Positions 20,678-33,378 of a stretch of 64,000 nucleotides of DNA are shown one piece after another (position 1 is the first letter of the stretch; each line of letters starts with the position of its first letter). The notes below the pieces were generated by a model. The model was not told where the DNA came from. It saw nothing but the letters and a program-made list of their open reading frames with translations, and searched no databases. Both the position numbers and the translations under genes were made by a program. The DNA is from Bedellia somnulentella. Taxonomy: Eukaryota > Arthropoda > Insecta > Lepidoptera > Bedelliidae. The stretch lies in NCBI GenBank assembly GCA_963576735.1, contig OY755177.1, forward strand, positions 9,052,001 to 9,116,000, in the 5' to 3' direction.

Positions 20678-22160
20678 TCTATACTTATAATAAATCTGTA
20701 GAGAGGTCAATTCACTTATCATAAACCTGTAGAGAGGTCAATTCTGTACATGAAATATATTTTCAAAATAACTATCAGGGGGTGATTAGTGATCGATACT
20801 AATGCCAAAAATGCATTCAGTAAAATTTTTGTCTGTCTGTCTGTCTGTCTGTCGGTTTGTATGTTCCTTATGGAAACAAAAACTACTCGACGGATTTTTA
20901 CAAAACTTGGCACAATTATTCTTCATACTCCTGCGCAGGTCAAAGTATACTTTTCAGCAGAGTAGTGAAGGGGAATTTTGGGAAATTTTGGGAAAACGGG
21001 AGAAGTTACTCCACTTTTTAAGCTTCCGTCGCGTGTGCAGCCTTAATGGTTAAACTTACATAGAAATCATATATGACGGAAATATTCTTCATAAAATTGT
21101 CTAAAAAAAATCCCGTAAGAATATATTTATTTATTTATTTATTTTATAGTTACGGAAAACTTACAGCTAGTTATAATTAATTAGCAACTTAAAAGTATAT
21201 CTAAAAGCCAATTATCAGTTTTCACTGTTACAAAACTTAATAATAATAAAAAGCACAAGGTTGTACACTCATAATTATGCTAACAATAGTTTTTTTTTTT
21301 TATATAATTAATCATACATAACATATAATAGGATGTACCTAATATAAAAAAATAATAAAACAATATAAAGGTATAACTATATAGAAAACATGATAAGACA
21401 TACTCTATAGTTAACTGCTACTACCGCTGCGCTAAAGAAGATACAAAATTGCGTATAAAAGTTGATTTAACTGTTTCAAAACTACTGCCAAATATATCGA
21501 CCTCGTTTGAGTTGCAAAGACTGTTAATTGTATTACTTGTGCGTATTGAAAAGAAGTTTTCCCGGAAGTTGGTGCTGCAAGCAGGTACGTGGAGGGTTTT
21601 AAATTTTAAATTTGTCTATCTTTTATGGTTGACTCACAATAACACATATAGCTCCTGATAGCTTAGCAGTTCAGAGCATTCTGATTATATTTGTTTACTC
21701 TTACGTTTAAAATACTCTCATTCATCCCTAATTTAAAAAGGTAACGTTATTTTTTACCTATTAAATAAAAAAAGAATCATAGAAATCGGTAGAGAAACAT
21801 TGAAAGTATACATGAAATAAGCCATCGCGCCCGTGACCAAAACCAAATCGTTACTAATTTACATATTACATGCTAGATGGCGCCCGTAAATGCATCCTAC
21901 ATCACGTAATGATTTCTTTTTTAGATTGTTATAAATACTTCATAGCGTTTTATTCAAAAATTTGCTAATAAACGGAAATACTGAACCGTTCATAAAAGCG
22001 CATTAAAAATCACCAAACCACACTGTTCAGGGAGTGCTATAAATTTAATAAATTGAAAACATTGCGCTAATTTTCACAATGCTTGAGCAGTGACTGAAGA
22101 AATAAGCCTAAGATATTTTAAAAATAACGCTACCCGCGCGAAGCCGGGCCGATCCACTAG
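20678..22160 (+). mobile_element. non-autonomous Helitron C, copy 3 (complete ends)
   Basis: The 5' end TCTATACTTATAATAAATC is preceded by A. The 3' end is 'acccgcgcgaagccgggccg' (CCCG/CGGG hairpin) then 'atccaCTAG' followed by T. The first ~40 bp contain a tandem duplication of 'ctgtagagaggtcaattc'. A (TCTG)n run lies at about 20830-20855. A minus-strand LINE fragment (21127-21611) interrupts it. Confidence 0.8.
21127..21611 (-). mobile_element. 5'-truncated LINE inserted in Helitron C3
   Basis: Compared with Helitron copies 1 and 2, about 485 bp are extra here. On the minus strand the insert reads 'VPACSTNFRENFFSIRTSNT' and 'EVDIFGSSFETVKSTFIRNF' before a stop, the usual end of a non-LTR RT. 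It then runs through a 3' UTR to an (AAAT)n tail, seen as atttatttattt at 21127-21145. Confidence 0.7.
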
Positions 22161-23524
22161 TGATCTATAAAAATGAGTCTTCCGTCAATAAATTCACCAG
22201 ATAAAAGTTTTGAAAAATAAATCTTTGCATTTAATGCTCCCAAATCATTTCATTATTGTACGTTTTGATTGAATTATGTTGTCTTTACTACTGTTTGCTT
22301 CCAAAAAAAGATTTTGTGGAAATTATGTTTTCCTATTCCTTTTTTATACATTACCGCATGTACTACAAGGAATTAGTTCCTACTGGGGTAGGCATAGACT
22401 ATCTATCATGATTTCGAACGAATCTTAACATAGTTTTATTTAAATTATGCTTATTTAATCATCAATTATACATCAAAAATAAATACTTAATTTGTTCTCA
22501 TTATAATTATCTTACAACAAATGATCCACTGAAAATCCTAAAAATTAAGTTTAGCCTCCTACCACCAACGGGAAAAAATGGGATGGAAACAATTCCATAG
22601 ATTATTTTATTTCATACTTATACATGTGATGCAGTTATTCATTTTGTGAGTTTTCCCTGATTTTGAAACATTATTGTCACCAATTTAGTCGTAATCGATG
22701 CTGGAGTTGTTTTGCTACCCAGACTATACCGTCGTAACCTTTTTATCCCAACTGATTTAGAACTGTTTTTTTTCTTTTGTTTTATTGTGAGCTTTTTTAC
22801 AATGCAGCCAACTGGCATCTTGGATGAAATCATTGAAGATATGTAAATGCAGTAAGAGATAATACAGTAGCAAGTCGTCACCAACTTTAATAGTAAATTG
22901 TCAATATGAATTTTATGTAACAGTTCCTAACTCATTGTACGTTGGAAGAGGTGAGATAGCGCGTCTACTATTAGTCCTTACTCCTTTTATACTCTCCAAT
23001 ATTGAAATAGAAACGTGTTCGACTAATGCTATTACCGAATGTTTTAGTCATCACTACACCCGCGGCGAGATGGAATCAAATATTATGAGCCATATATTAC
23101 AACGAACATAATAAAACTTGCTTGAATAAAAAAAACTATTACTAGATCAATGCGTATTTTATAACATTTATAAAAGATAAGAAGAGTTGGACAATGAATA
23201 GAAAATTATCCCTTTAGCTATCAGTCCGCCTCGGTTTTGAATTTAAAGTCTTCCTCGATGAATGGACTATCCAACACAAAAATATTGTTTGTATTCGAAC
23301 CAGTACTTCCTGGGATAAGCGCATTCAAATAAACAAACTCTTCAGCTTTATAATATTGAGTATGGATACACATTTAACTTACAAAGGCCAACACCTAACT
23401 TAATTTATTCGTATAGATTACGTGTGAAATATCTCATGAATATTTTGAAAACATTATAATCAAATAATCCAAATTTCGAACGGTCAAATGGAATATCTTT
23501 ATTCCTGAAGAGTATATTCAAACA
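22161..23524. other. no gene seen
   Basis: AT-rich. 'ctactggggtaggcatagac' near 22380 is a fragment of repeat D (compare 53082 and 55680). Nothing else recognised. Confidence 0.35.
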
Positions 23525-23799
23525 AAGCAAAATCGTCATTTTATAAAATGTGATGGTGTCAATAAAGTAAGTTTGTGTAATTTAATTAATTTTAAAATAG
23601 ATTCTTTAGATTATAATAATAAGTATATATTCAAAAGGTGTATACCTAACGCAAATAAAATTAAAATACCTTTAAAAGGGACCATACCATATTATTTCCA
23701 ACGACTAACTAGGCAAGAACATGTACGAAGCAGTTCAATTTGTAAATTGGCGGGAGATGATTTTAAAAATGATTCATTAGCACAGTTTTTTCGGTGAAG
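23525..23799 (+). pseudogene. LINE ORF1, C-terminal end (Daphne/jockey-like)
   Basis: The frame ending at 23797 contains 'LKGTIPYYFQRL' and ends 'LAQFFR', the short conserved tail found in ORF1 of lepidopteran Daphne-like jockey elements. ORF2 starts in another frame just after, as is normal for these LINEs. The SGNH and zinc-knuckle portions that should lie upstream are absent, so the element is truncated at about 23525. Confidence 0.6.
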
Positions 23800-23852
23800 A
23801 CACTATCTCTTTATTTCACCAGAATGTTGCGAGTTTCCGATCAAAGCGCGAC

Positions 23853-26669
23853 ATGTTGGAAATTAACCTGGCCATATTCATTGAAAAAAATATTCACATT
23901 GATATTATTTGCTTAACCGAAACTTTTATAAAGTCAACTGATGTTGACAATTATTTTTTAGAAGGATATAAACTTGCAACGTGGTTCGGCCGTGCAGATG
24001 TAAGCCGCGGGGGGGTTTGTATAATGGTTAAGGATAATTTTGAATATATTCCACTAATTATTCCTGATAAGATTGTGAGCGAAAAAGTATTTGAATGTTG
24101 TGGGATTGAGTTTAATGATAAATATGTAGTAGTATGTATATACCGAACACCTAAATCGGCAATAAATATTTTCTTCCAAAAACTAGAACTTTTGCTACAT
24201 AAATTGGTTATTAACAATCATAGAGAATTAATTATCGTAGGAGATTTTAATATAAATCTTATTAATAAAAGTTGCAAAGACACAATTGAGTTCATTAATA
24301 TTCTGCATAATTTTAACTTAAAGATTAAGATCGATAAACCTACTCGTCTAAACTCATGCTCAACACTGCACAAACTCATTTTTGCTTCCAATATCGAGGG
24401 AACAAAGAGTGAAATTTTCGAATTAAATATTTCGGACCACAACACTGGTCAAATACTTACGGTACCAATACATGAAAATAAGTTAGTCAGTAAAAATAAA
24501 ACAACTTATAAATTTAAAAGAGTTTTTTACCAAGAAAATATAACAAAATTTAAAGAATGTCTACAGTCAATGTCATGGAATGAAGTTTTATTAAAAAAAA
24601 ATGTCAACGAAGCTTTCGATGTTTTTCATGATACAATATCGTTATTTTTTGGCTTATGTTTCCCAATAATAAAAATCCCTGTTAAATATCAAAAGCCTAA
24701 ATCAAACTGGATAACTAAGGGTCTAAAATTGTCATGCAGGATGAAGTCAAGGATGCGACAGGCATACTACAAGACAAAGTCAACTAGTATTAAAATTAAA
24801 TTACAAAGATATAGTAAATGCCTACGGAAAACAATAACCGAAGCATTACGTCTTAATAGCATAAAACATATAAACAACTCTAAAAACAAATGTAAAGCTG
24901 TATGGGATATTGTTAGTAAACTTACGAATAAAAAGCCTACTACCAAGAAAAGTATTGAATTAATTAAAATAAATGAAAAATATATTAATAATCCGGCAGA
25001 TATTGCAAATGAATTCAATAAATTTTATCTTAACATAACAAATACAAAAAATACATCAATACAAAATAATAAACTTAATACAGTTTCACATACTAATGAA
25101 TCTATGTATTTATACCCTTGCGATGAACCAGAGACCATTAAATTAATAACATCTTTAAAAAGAACCAATGCTGTTGGTTATGATAATTTACCCACCAGTA
25201 TACTCAAGGAATGTAGGTATGAGTTGTCGAAGATACTGTCTTATTTAATTAATTTATCATTTGAAAGTGGTACCTTTCCTGATAAGTTAAAAATCTCACT
25301 TGTAAAACCAGTTTATAAAAAAGGTGAAAATATGTGTATGACGTCGTATCGGCCTATATCACTTATAAGTATTATTGCAAAAATATTTGAAAGAGCTTTC
25401 TATAATAGACTTGTAAATTTTTTAGAAAAATTTAATATTTTAAGCCAACATCAATACGGCTTTCAAAAGAATAAATCAACAGCATTAGCAGTATTCAAAT
25501 TAGTAAAATTAATAACAGATAATATAGATCAACAAAGGCAAGCAGTGGTTACTTTTTTTGACATGACTAAAGCCTTTGATTTTGCTGATCATAAGAATTT
25601 GCTTACATGTTGTGAAAGATACGGAATTAGAGGACCTGCTTGGAAATGGTTAGAATCCTATATTATAAATAGATTACAATGCGTGACAATTGAAGGGAGA
25701 AACAATAACAATGAAATAATATCTTATCGTTCTACTTTCGATGTTAATAAGTGTGGAGTGCCACAAGGAAGTGTACTTGGCCCTTTGCTATTTTTATTAT
25801 ACATAAATCATCTCCCAAAAATAACAGAAAACAACTGTATACTTTTTGCTGATGATATTTCCATCATTATAACAGAAAGAAACGATACCGAGAAAGAGGT
25901 AAATAATACCGTCAACAAAGTTGTATCGTGGCTCGAGTCAAATAATCTTAAAGTCAATCTTTCAAAGACAACATTTATACAATTTTTAAATTACAAAAAT
26001 GTACCACATGTATTAAATATCTCGAGTCGCAACAAATACATAAGTGAATCCACAGAACATAAATTCTTAGGTGTAATTCTAGATAGACACTGTAACTGGA
26101 AAGCTCATGTGGACTATCTTTGCAAAAGAATAAATAAATTTGTATACCCACTATATCGTATGGGCAAAATAGTTGGAACAAATACAGCATTAACTGCATA
26201 CCATGGGTACGTTAGTTCCATATTAAGGTATGGGGTTGTACTAAGGGGAAACTCCACCAATGTAGACAGGGCTTTTATTGCACAAAAAAAATGTATACGT
26301 GCAATTTGCGGAAAAAGACCTTATCAATCCTGTAGACCACTTTTCAAAAAGCTAAATGTACTAACTCTGGCCTGCATATATATTTATGAGAGTTGTTCAT
26401 TTGTTAGGAAATATCCAGATGAATTTAAAAAAGCATGTGATTTATGTAATGTCAACATTCGTGATACAGGACGATTAGCAGTACCATTCATCAGGACCAG
26501 TCTGTGTAAAAAAAATTGCTATTCAATGTGCATTTCAATTTATAATAAGGTCCCCCAGCACATAAAATATATGAATAATAATTTATTTCATAAAAATTTG
26601 AAACGATGGTTAACTGTAATGTGTTTTTACTCCGTAAATGAATATTTCAATTTTAAAGATGTGTTATAA
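23853..26669 (+). CDS. LINE ORF2: endonuclease and reverse transcriptase, intact 938 residues
   Basis: Encodes the enzyme that nicks target DNA and copies the element RNA (target-primed reverse transcription, in the nucleus). An APE-type endonuclease covers about residues 1-210: 'CLTETF' (E23), 'VGDFNIN' (130-136) and 'ISDHN' (D195, H196). The block normally containing Asp before '.I' reads 'TLHKLIF' (His173). The RT covers about 420-750: 'SYRPISLISI', 'FFDMTKAFD' (D570), 'GVPQGSVLGPLLF' and 'LFADDI' (D667, D668). The thumb and C-terminal region follow to residue 938. The same frame is open 5' of the chosen ATG ('LFHQNVASFRSKRD'), so the true start is probably 30-60 bases earlier. No stop or shift is visible; only ORF1 is truncated, so this copy is recent. 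Confidence 0.9.
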   Translation: MLEINLAIFIEKNIHIDIICLTETFIKSTDVDNYFLEGYKLATWFGRADVSRGGVCIMVKDNFEYIPLIIPDKIVSEKVFECCGIEFNDKYVVVCIYRTPKSAINIFFQKLELLLHKLVINNHRELIIVGDFNINLINKSCKDTIEFINILHNFNLKIKIDKPTRLNSCSTLHKLIFASNIEGTKSEIFELNISDHNTGQILTVPIHENKLVSKNKTTYKFKRVFYQENITKFKECLQSMSWNEVLLKKNVNEAFDVFHDTISLFFGLCFPIIKIPVKYQKPKSNWITKGLKLSCRMKSRMRQAYYKTKSTSIKIKLQRYSKCLRKTITEALRLNSIKHINNSKNKCKAVWDIVSKLTNKKPTTKKSIELIKINEKYINNPADIANEFNKFYLNITNTKNTSIQNNKLNTVSHTNESMYLYPCDEPETIKLITSLKRTNAVGYDNLPTSILKECRYELSKILSYLINLSFESGTFPDKLKISLVKPVYKKGENMCMTSYRPISLISIIAKIFERAFYNRLVNFLEKFNILSQHQYGFQKNKSTALAVFKLVKLITDNIDQQRQAVVTFFDMTKAFDFADHKNLLTCCERYGIRGPAWKWLESYIINRLQCVTIEGRNNNNEIISYRSTFDVNKCGVPQGSVLGPLLFLLYINHLPKITENNCILFADDISIIITERNDTEKEVNNTVNKVVSWLESNNLKVNLSKTTFIQFLNYKNVPHVLNISSRNKYISESTEHKFLGVILDRHCNWKAHVDYLCKRINKFVYPLYRMGKIVGTNTALTAYHGYVSSILRYGVVLRGNSTNVDRAFIAQKKCIRAICGKRPYQSCRPLFKKLNVLTLACIYIYESCSFVRKYPDEFKKACDLCNVNIRDTGRLAVPFIRTSLCKKNCYSMCISIYNKVPQHIKYMNNNLFHKNLKRWLTVMCFYSVNEYFNFKDVL

Positions 26670-26982
26670 AAATATATTATTATAATTTATTAAGTGAGTA
26701 ACTTGACATTGATATAAATTGGTCCTTTATATTATTATTTTTTTTTTCATTGAGTTGATTACTATTGTTTTAATTTTAGCTTCTTTAAAATGTATGACAT
26801 TTTACAATTTAAATTGATTAGGTATAGATTTTATTAATGTGTGTGTGTTTAATAAAAAAAAAAAACATATTTAATTTTAGATTTGTATGTCAAGTGTCTT
26901 GACGGAACATGTACTATAATTAATTACCTTTAAGATCTGATTCCATGTGCCATGCAAATAAATATTATTTCATTTCATTTCG
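26670..26982 (+). other. LINE 3' UTR ending in an (ATTTC)n tail
   Basis: AT-rich sequence after the ORF2 stop. It ends 'aataaatattatttcatttcatttc', a short 3' repeat tail typical of LINEs that do not end in pure polyA. I place the element end near 26982. Confidence 0.65.
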
Positions 26983-27194
26983 TATAATTTAAGCCTATTG
27001 TTACTTACTTTCGATACAACTCCACGTTGAAGGAAGTCCACAATAACGTACCATTATTTTGACGATAATAATATAAATGAATAGAAAGCAATGCTTCAGT
27101 TTTATTTGCCTTTCTATATGACAGAGTCGATTTTAACAATTGCTTAATCATAATTGGTTTCCATTGCTTTTCAGTCAGAAAGAGTCAGAGTTTG

Positions 27195-27408
27195 TAAATA
27201 AAATCATACATACAATACATACACTTAAACCTTTGGCCATTTTTTGAAGTCGATAGTGGAAAAAATGTTGTTGGTCGTAATTGGTGTTCAACCACATCGG
27301 CCAACCATCACATGAAAAGCCTTCAACACTCAAGTCACCTCTTACAACACCCGCGGGAAGAGATGAGTTAGTTAGTTATTGCTATACTTATACGACACAA
27401 CACAGGGT
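27195..27408 (-). repeat. SINE A copy, diverged
   Basis: 'catacaatacatacact', 'caaccacatcggccaacc' and 'agtcacctcttacaacaccc' follow the SINE A order in reverse. Confidence 0.6.
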
Positions 27409-27701
27409 AAATAAAATTGTGCTATGAAAAACCGACTAACTTGCTACATAGTTTTTTTATTCGGCAGATAACAAAAATTAATTCCAAAATCACCTTTTTG
27501 CATTTAATGTCGTGAAATTCCTTGAAATCTTATATTATCTATCTAGCAATCTTACCTATGGCAGTCAATTTGATCTTAAAACATCCCTCTTCATATTGAA
27601 AATATCAACTTCCATGTAAAAAAATACATTATGAATGCTTTTAGTAGCTCTCTTAATGACTTAAATAATCTGCTTTTTGTCTAATTTATAACCATAACAT
27701 T

Positions 27702-27952
27702 TGCCGTGTAGTGCCGGTTTGGAATGTCACCCCTTTCTACCCACGGGTGTCGTAAAAGGCGACTAAGGGTATGGAGCTTTTAAAAGTGGTGTTTGGGCGA
27801 TGCGGTTGGAGACCCGTCACCAACGGTACTTTTTTTTCTATCATCTTCTCCCCTATCAACTTCCAAATGTGGCTGAGGAGTTTCTAGCTCTGAAGCTCTG
27901 GGTGCCCCTTTTTGGGATTTATGGCCGTGAGTATAAGTGTGTATGTATGTAT
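27702..27952 (+). repeat. SINE A copy
   Basis: Head 'gccgtgtagtgccggtttgg', middle 'gggcgatgcggttggagacc', tail 'gccgtgagtataagtgtgta'. Complete but for small changes. Confidence 0.8.
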
Positions 27953-30816
27953 AACCATAACACGGTTAAGGCTTTTAACGAAAAAATATTTTTCTTGTAA
28001 TCAGACAAACAACCATACATGCAACTCAAATTAAAACCCTCGTTTTCACTGGATCGTAGCCAAGTAAAAAAGATTTGTGAAATTAGATAGCCCGCCTTTA
28101 GAGAATTAGGAAATCAATTTACTTTTCAACAATAAAACAGCAGTGAACAGTAGGGTTAAATAGAATATAACACTTCAGGCCGTTATTTATCAAGAATCAA
28201 TAAGTCTGATAAATTAAATTTGTATATTGTCAAACGATTTCCCTGAAAGCTTTTAAGTTTTGAATAAAATTCGAATATCATTAATCTGCATATAGACCAG
28301 CTGACGTAAATCCGATAGCAGTTTGGCTTGGTATTAGGTTGGACCTTTACCGCCCTGCAAATGTGTTCACCCTCGTTAAATATATTATTAGCATACAACT
28401 TTTAGATTGACTCACAATCAGGTTTCACTAAGTTTGTCTAAAGTCGATACAACTTTTCGGGGCGTCCTGTTTCGGTACATATTTTATTTATATTACCGAC
28501 CTGATTTCGTTATTTACTTTCATCTTTTTTCGTTCGAAGTTTTGTGTTGTTGCCGAAAAGTTAGGTGTAACCGTATAAATCTAGAATTGAAATAGAATAA
28601 AATAGAATAGAAATCTAGAATGAGGATGAGTTATATTTTAAAAACTAGCTGGGGCTGGACAAGGGAGCAGGTGATACCCGAGTCACACCTGAACTGAAAA
28701 CCTCAGCAACCAGATGGCTTGACATTGGCGGGTACTAAGGCAATCGAACCTCAACAATCAGTGCGGAATATTATTAAGGTTTATAGAAACATGAAGCCCT
28801 AATATAAGAGAATAACACTAATTCTTTGGAGTATATATTTAAAAATAATAATTTGTAGTTATCGTGATAACTCAGTGGTAAAACGACCATTTTTAATTCT
28901 AGTTTAAATCTACACTAATGTGACGTATGTAAATTAGTATAAATTGTCTACTTAAATTGTTTTAACGTCACTTGGTGTCAATTAATATTACTACCTTTAC
29001 CATCCATTCGAATATATATGGCGAGAACGTTTAAGTTTAAGAATTCTAGATTAGTGTTAGAAGATACACAAAATACCGTGAAATGAGAATCAATCATACG
29101 GGGCTATTAGTTTCGTTTCAAATAATTCAGAAAAATAAATGGTTTGATAAAAATAAACATATGTTTAATAATCATGAGATTGACATCTTCCTGATAAAAG
29201 AATACGATGGATGTTGTGTAGGCCGTAATAAATCAAAGGACCGGGGAAACGGAATGACTCGAAAAGTGCGATAAGATCAGGTTAAGGCGGTGTATCTGGC
29301 AGTTGTCACATTATTTTCAGCTGGTTTCTTTGTAAGAAGGGATAACAACCCGAAAAAACTTTACCGACTGTATAAGTAGATAAACTTAATTTCACTTCTT
29401 GCCTTGATCAAATATATAGAGAGACCTATGGCTAAATAATAATGCATTGCAAAATTTTCCCTTACGTAACATTATTGTAAAATAATGTTTTACTTATTTG
29501 TGATAAAAGCCAAATTAATTGCGTAAAATACATATTCAATATATATTTATTTAATATATATATATAGTTGAAGTCTATTTTCCCGTAATGATTTTAAGAC
29601 TAAAGTTGACTTCTTCCCTCGCGTGACTTTTTTCGCTTTCGTTATTAAAGATAATTTTGGTAGATCTATAATTTACATTATTTACCTTTCTCAACTTTGG
29701 AAAGTAGCTGAGGAATTTCAAAGTCCACTCTTTTTACCCTTGTTATGAATGTAAAGACTTTATGTATGGATTAGTTGGTTTTAACCAATTTAAGCGGTTA
29801 GATTACAGAATGCCATCAATTTAATACGAGCAGCAGCAACAGCACCTAATAAGATTTTTATTTTATTAGCTTACGACCGACACTGCACACATCTTAAGTA
29901 TATTTATCTTCTCCGGACCGGAGTATCGGCAAACGACTTGAATTTATTGGTAAATAGAGTGATTATATTGGAACTTAAAGTATGTGGTTAAACGTTGCAG
30001 AATGCATTGCGAATCTATAATAATTGTAATACTAAACAAACCTGTGATTTCCTTCTTCTGAACCGATTACAAACAATCATCCATTTGTATTTTGGAACAA
30101 TATGCAATGGGACTTTAAAGAAATATAGACAAAAATACCCCGATCCATATTAAAAAGTAGTATTACTTAATTAAATAGAAAATTCCATCTCGAGAAATTT
30201 CAAGTTGCGTGAAGAACATGAATTCTAGAAAATACACTTGCAGGGCCCTAATGAAATTATTTAATTATTTACAAAATATCTATAATCGGAAACATTTATC
30301 CCCAAATCTATATTCAGTTGATCCCCTTAGGAAAAAAGTCAATAATGCAAATTTTAACTTATGGGGGATTAAGAATTTCCTTTTCTATGCTATTTTTGTG
30401 GCTCTCTGCGTCAGATCAGTTCTTTTCCCACTAAACTACCTAGGTAGGATAACTAAATTATACACTTGGTGTCAAAACCATTCTCATTAAAGAATCGGAA
30501 GCGCTATTATACAGCCTCGAAATGAATGTTTCATTTCCTAAAGTAAATATAACGAGGCAAAATCGGATAATATGAGACTGTTGAAGAGCTTCCTATTCAC
30601 TGAGAAACAAGGAAAGTCTAATAACTAGCAATTGTTTTAATGACAATAATTTATACTGAATTCAATTAATAAATACTTGTGCTTCAATTTCATTTATTTA
30701 GCCATTATAATATGCCAAGGTCGTTCAATTTTATTAATTGTTTAACAATTATTTATACCCATCGCTTCACATACAGTTTTCGAGAAATATTTCATGGAAT
30801 TTTAATAGGAAATTCA
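27953..30816. other. long stretch without a supported gene
   Basis: AT-rich. Open frames at 28183-28398, 28407-28595, 29083-29274 and 30209-30490 show no family signal. A faint SINE A tail (ctttggaaagtagctgagg) is near 29700. It may be intergenic DNA with very old elements. Confidence 0.35.
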
Positions 30817-31060
30817 TACATACATACATATACTCACGACTGTAAATCCCTAGAAGGGGTAGCCAGAGCTAAGGAATTAGACATTCCTCAGCCACTTTTG
30901 GAAAGTTGAGTGAGGAAAAGATGGTAAAATAAAGGCTGTTGGTGATGGGTCTCCAACCGCATCGCCCAAAAATTCCTTAAAAGCCCCAATACCGTTAGTC
31001 GTCTCATACACCCACCGGGAGAAATGGGGTAATGCTATTCTAAGCCGGCACTACACGGCC
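30817..31060 (-). repeat. SINE A copy
   Basis: Tail 'atacatacatacatatactc' at the left, 'ctccaaccgcatcgcccaaa' in the middle and 'taagccggcactacacggcc' at the head end. Nearly complete. Confidence 0.85.
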
Positions 31061-32054
31061 AAGATAATTCGAGCCATTTGCTGCAAATCATTATTATACT
31101 ATTCAGATTTGCCTATAAATGTACATTCTGTCATAAAAGTTTCTGGAATGGATGATCGCAGACTAAGATCCGTGTTTATTATTTAGATAGAACTGTTTTA
31201 TAGTGAAAAAAATAACAAAGGTTTTCCTGGAATTTAATTATTGAATTTTGTTTGAATTCACTCTACCCAATAAATTCTATCGCTGCAATTCATAACACAG
31301 AAGGTCTACTCTTCACGCCGAGAACGATAATTAGCATACTTATCTTCTACCCATATTTATTTTATATTTTTCTCCCTCGCACGATCGAATATTCGGATTT
31401 TGTCATTTTGATATATATAGAATTATATAATTTCATTGAAATGTCTTATAGTTTCAAACTTTCCCACACTGACTCGTTTCAATGAGACATAGAGACACCC
31501 TGCAATCTATTCTACTCTAAAGTAAACAACGGCGGCCAATCATTTTTAGGTCCGATCGAACTGGTTTCCTTTCTTTAAGACTGTAAATGTATTCATTTAT
31601 TTGCATAATATAATGCTAACCTTCGGTTGACTTAAGAAAGTAACTAACGTGAAGAAATTATTCATGAAATTATTTTATGTAAGTACTTACTAGTTTGAAT
31701 TCAACAAAACGAATACAAAGCAATTTTAATGAAAATGAAACGACAGGTTAATAATCGTAGATATACGTTCAAATGATGAGTTGAAGCGAACTCTATGTTG
31801 GATTAAATCTCCACGAAATCATATCAATCAAAATTCGAGCGTTATCCTTAAGTAATTTCCCGTGTTTATGATTATTGTTTGTCTGCCAGCCTATTTCGAG
31901 CGAGGTATCATAAAGGAGGAAATGTCAAGCTTGTTAAACATGTCTAAACAATGAAAGCTTCAACTATTGTATTTATTTCAAAGTACCTACATATTGGATA
32001 AATAAGCGGTTCTTATACGGAGAATTTAAGCAAATAAAAATTTTTCGACACCAG
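31061..32054. other. no gene seen
   Basis: AT-rich; the frame at 31252-31485 is hydrophobic low-complexity. Nothing recognised. Confidence 0.3.
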
Positions 32055-32605
32055 CGGAGTTTTACCTAAAAAGGGGTTGCCAGAGCTTCGGAGCTAGGAA
32101 CTCCTCGGCCACATTTGGAAGGTGATAGGGGAAAATATGCCTCCATGGTCTCGCGGTTAAGCGCTTGGCTTCAATCACAGAGGTCTCAGGTTCAATCGCC
32201 GGGGGTTAAACTCCCAAGTTTAATTGGCAAGATTTAATCCAGTAAAAGATATTGCAGGCTTGAATCACCTGATAATCCGAAAATCAAGATGATTCCGTGC
32301 TTCGGAGGTCACGTTTAGAACGTCATAGGTTCCGGCTGCTATCACGGTAGTAGTCGTTAGTCTATCAACCCGCACATGAGCAGTGTGGTGGCCATGGCCA
32401 ATCACCCTATACAGGGTAGGCTCGAGCACCTTGGTGGTGACATATATGGGCTGTGAGAGAGGAAATGTTGGTAGAAATTAAGTATCTTTGATGATGGATA
32501 TCCAACCGCATCGCCCAAAAACAGCTTAAAAATGCCCTCAGTCACCTCTTACGACACCCATAGGTAAAAAGGGTAGTGACATTCTAAGCCGGCACTACAC
32601 GGCAT
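32055..32605 (-). repeat. SINE A copy split by a tRNA-headed SINE
   Basis: SINE A sequence runs from 'ctaaaaaggggttgccagag' to 'ggtgataggggaaaatatg' and resumes at about 32466 with 'gatgatggatatccaaccgc', ending 'ctaagccggcactacacggc'. Confidence 0.75.
32139..32462 (+). mobile_element. tRNA-derived SINE of a common lepidopteran type
   Basis: The head 'cctccatggtctcgcggtta' (A box) and 'caggttcaatcgccgggg' (B box), followed by 'gattccgtgcttcggaggtc' and 'ggttccggctgctatcac', is the organisation of widespread lepidopteran tRNA-derived SINEs. It sits inside a SINE A. Flanks 'ggaaaatatg' and 'ggaaatgtt' may be an eroded target duplication. Confidence 0.7.
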
Positions 32606-33378
32606 TAAATTAAATTAAAAAATACATGCATCTGAATCCATATTCTAAGAACTTTATTACAAAACACGAACGCAGATGGAATGGAAAGCTAAAACACTTA
32701 CAAATATTTTTGTAAGTATACAGTTTTAGGTATTTTATAAAACCTGGAACTTAAACAACTTTTACAAAGCCGCACATTTAGTACTTTTTTCACAAAACAC
32801 CGTTCAAAATTGTCTCTCGTAAAGACAGAATGGAAACACATAAAGTGAAACACAAGAAATGAGACAAAGACGTGAACGCATCGAAGAGCAAACGCCCTAG
32901 AGAAGAAAAGAACATGTGGTTCAAGTCTCAAACATGAAAGCATTGTATGTGAATACACTTCCATATACATATAATAAAGTACGCTTGTAGGTAGCTTTCC
33001 ATCAACTATTATGCAGTTACTATAATTTGAAAGACAAATTTTATAATGTAATCTATGTAGTCTTACATGAAATATATCTGATTTATTCGGAAATTCGCTT
33101 TTTATACGCTGTTTAAATTGTCAGAAATTTTGTTTCTCACAGTTCCAGAATTAAAATGTAACCAAAAATGGCACATGTTATCCTTATTTTCACACGTTTA
33201 ATAATTAACTTACCTATGAAAACTAGTGGTACGCACCGGATTTGCACGGATGGTGTTACATATATTTACTGCTGAATCCATATGAAATTTAGCGTGATGA
33301 TACGCGTATATTTGCTTTGTTACTTCTCAGAGTTTTAACTTACTATTTGTGAAATAAATTTTGAAATCCTTGGGGCTG
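32606..33378. other. no gene seen
   Basis: AT-rich; the minus-strand frame at 32698-32970 has no recognisable domain. Confidence 0.3.
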
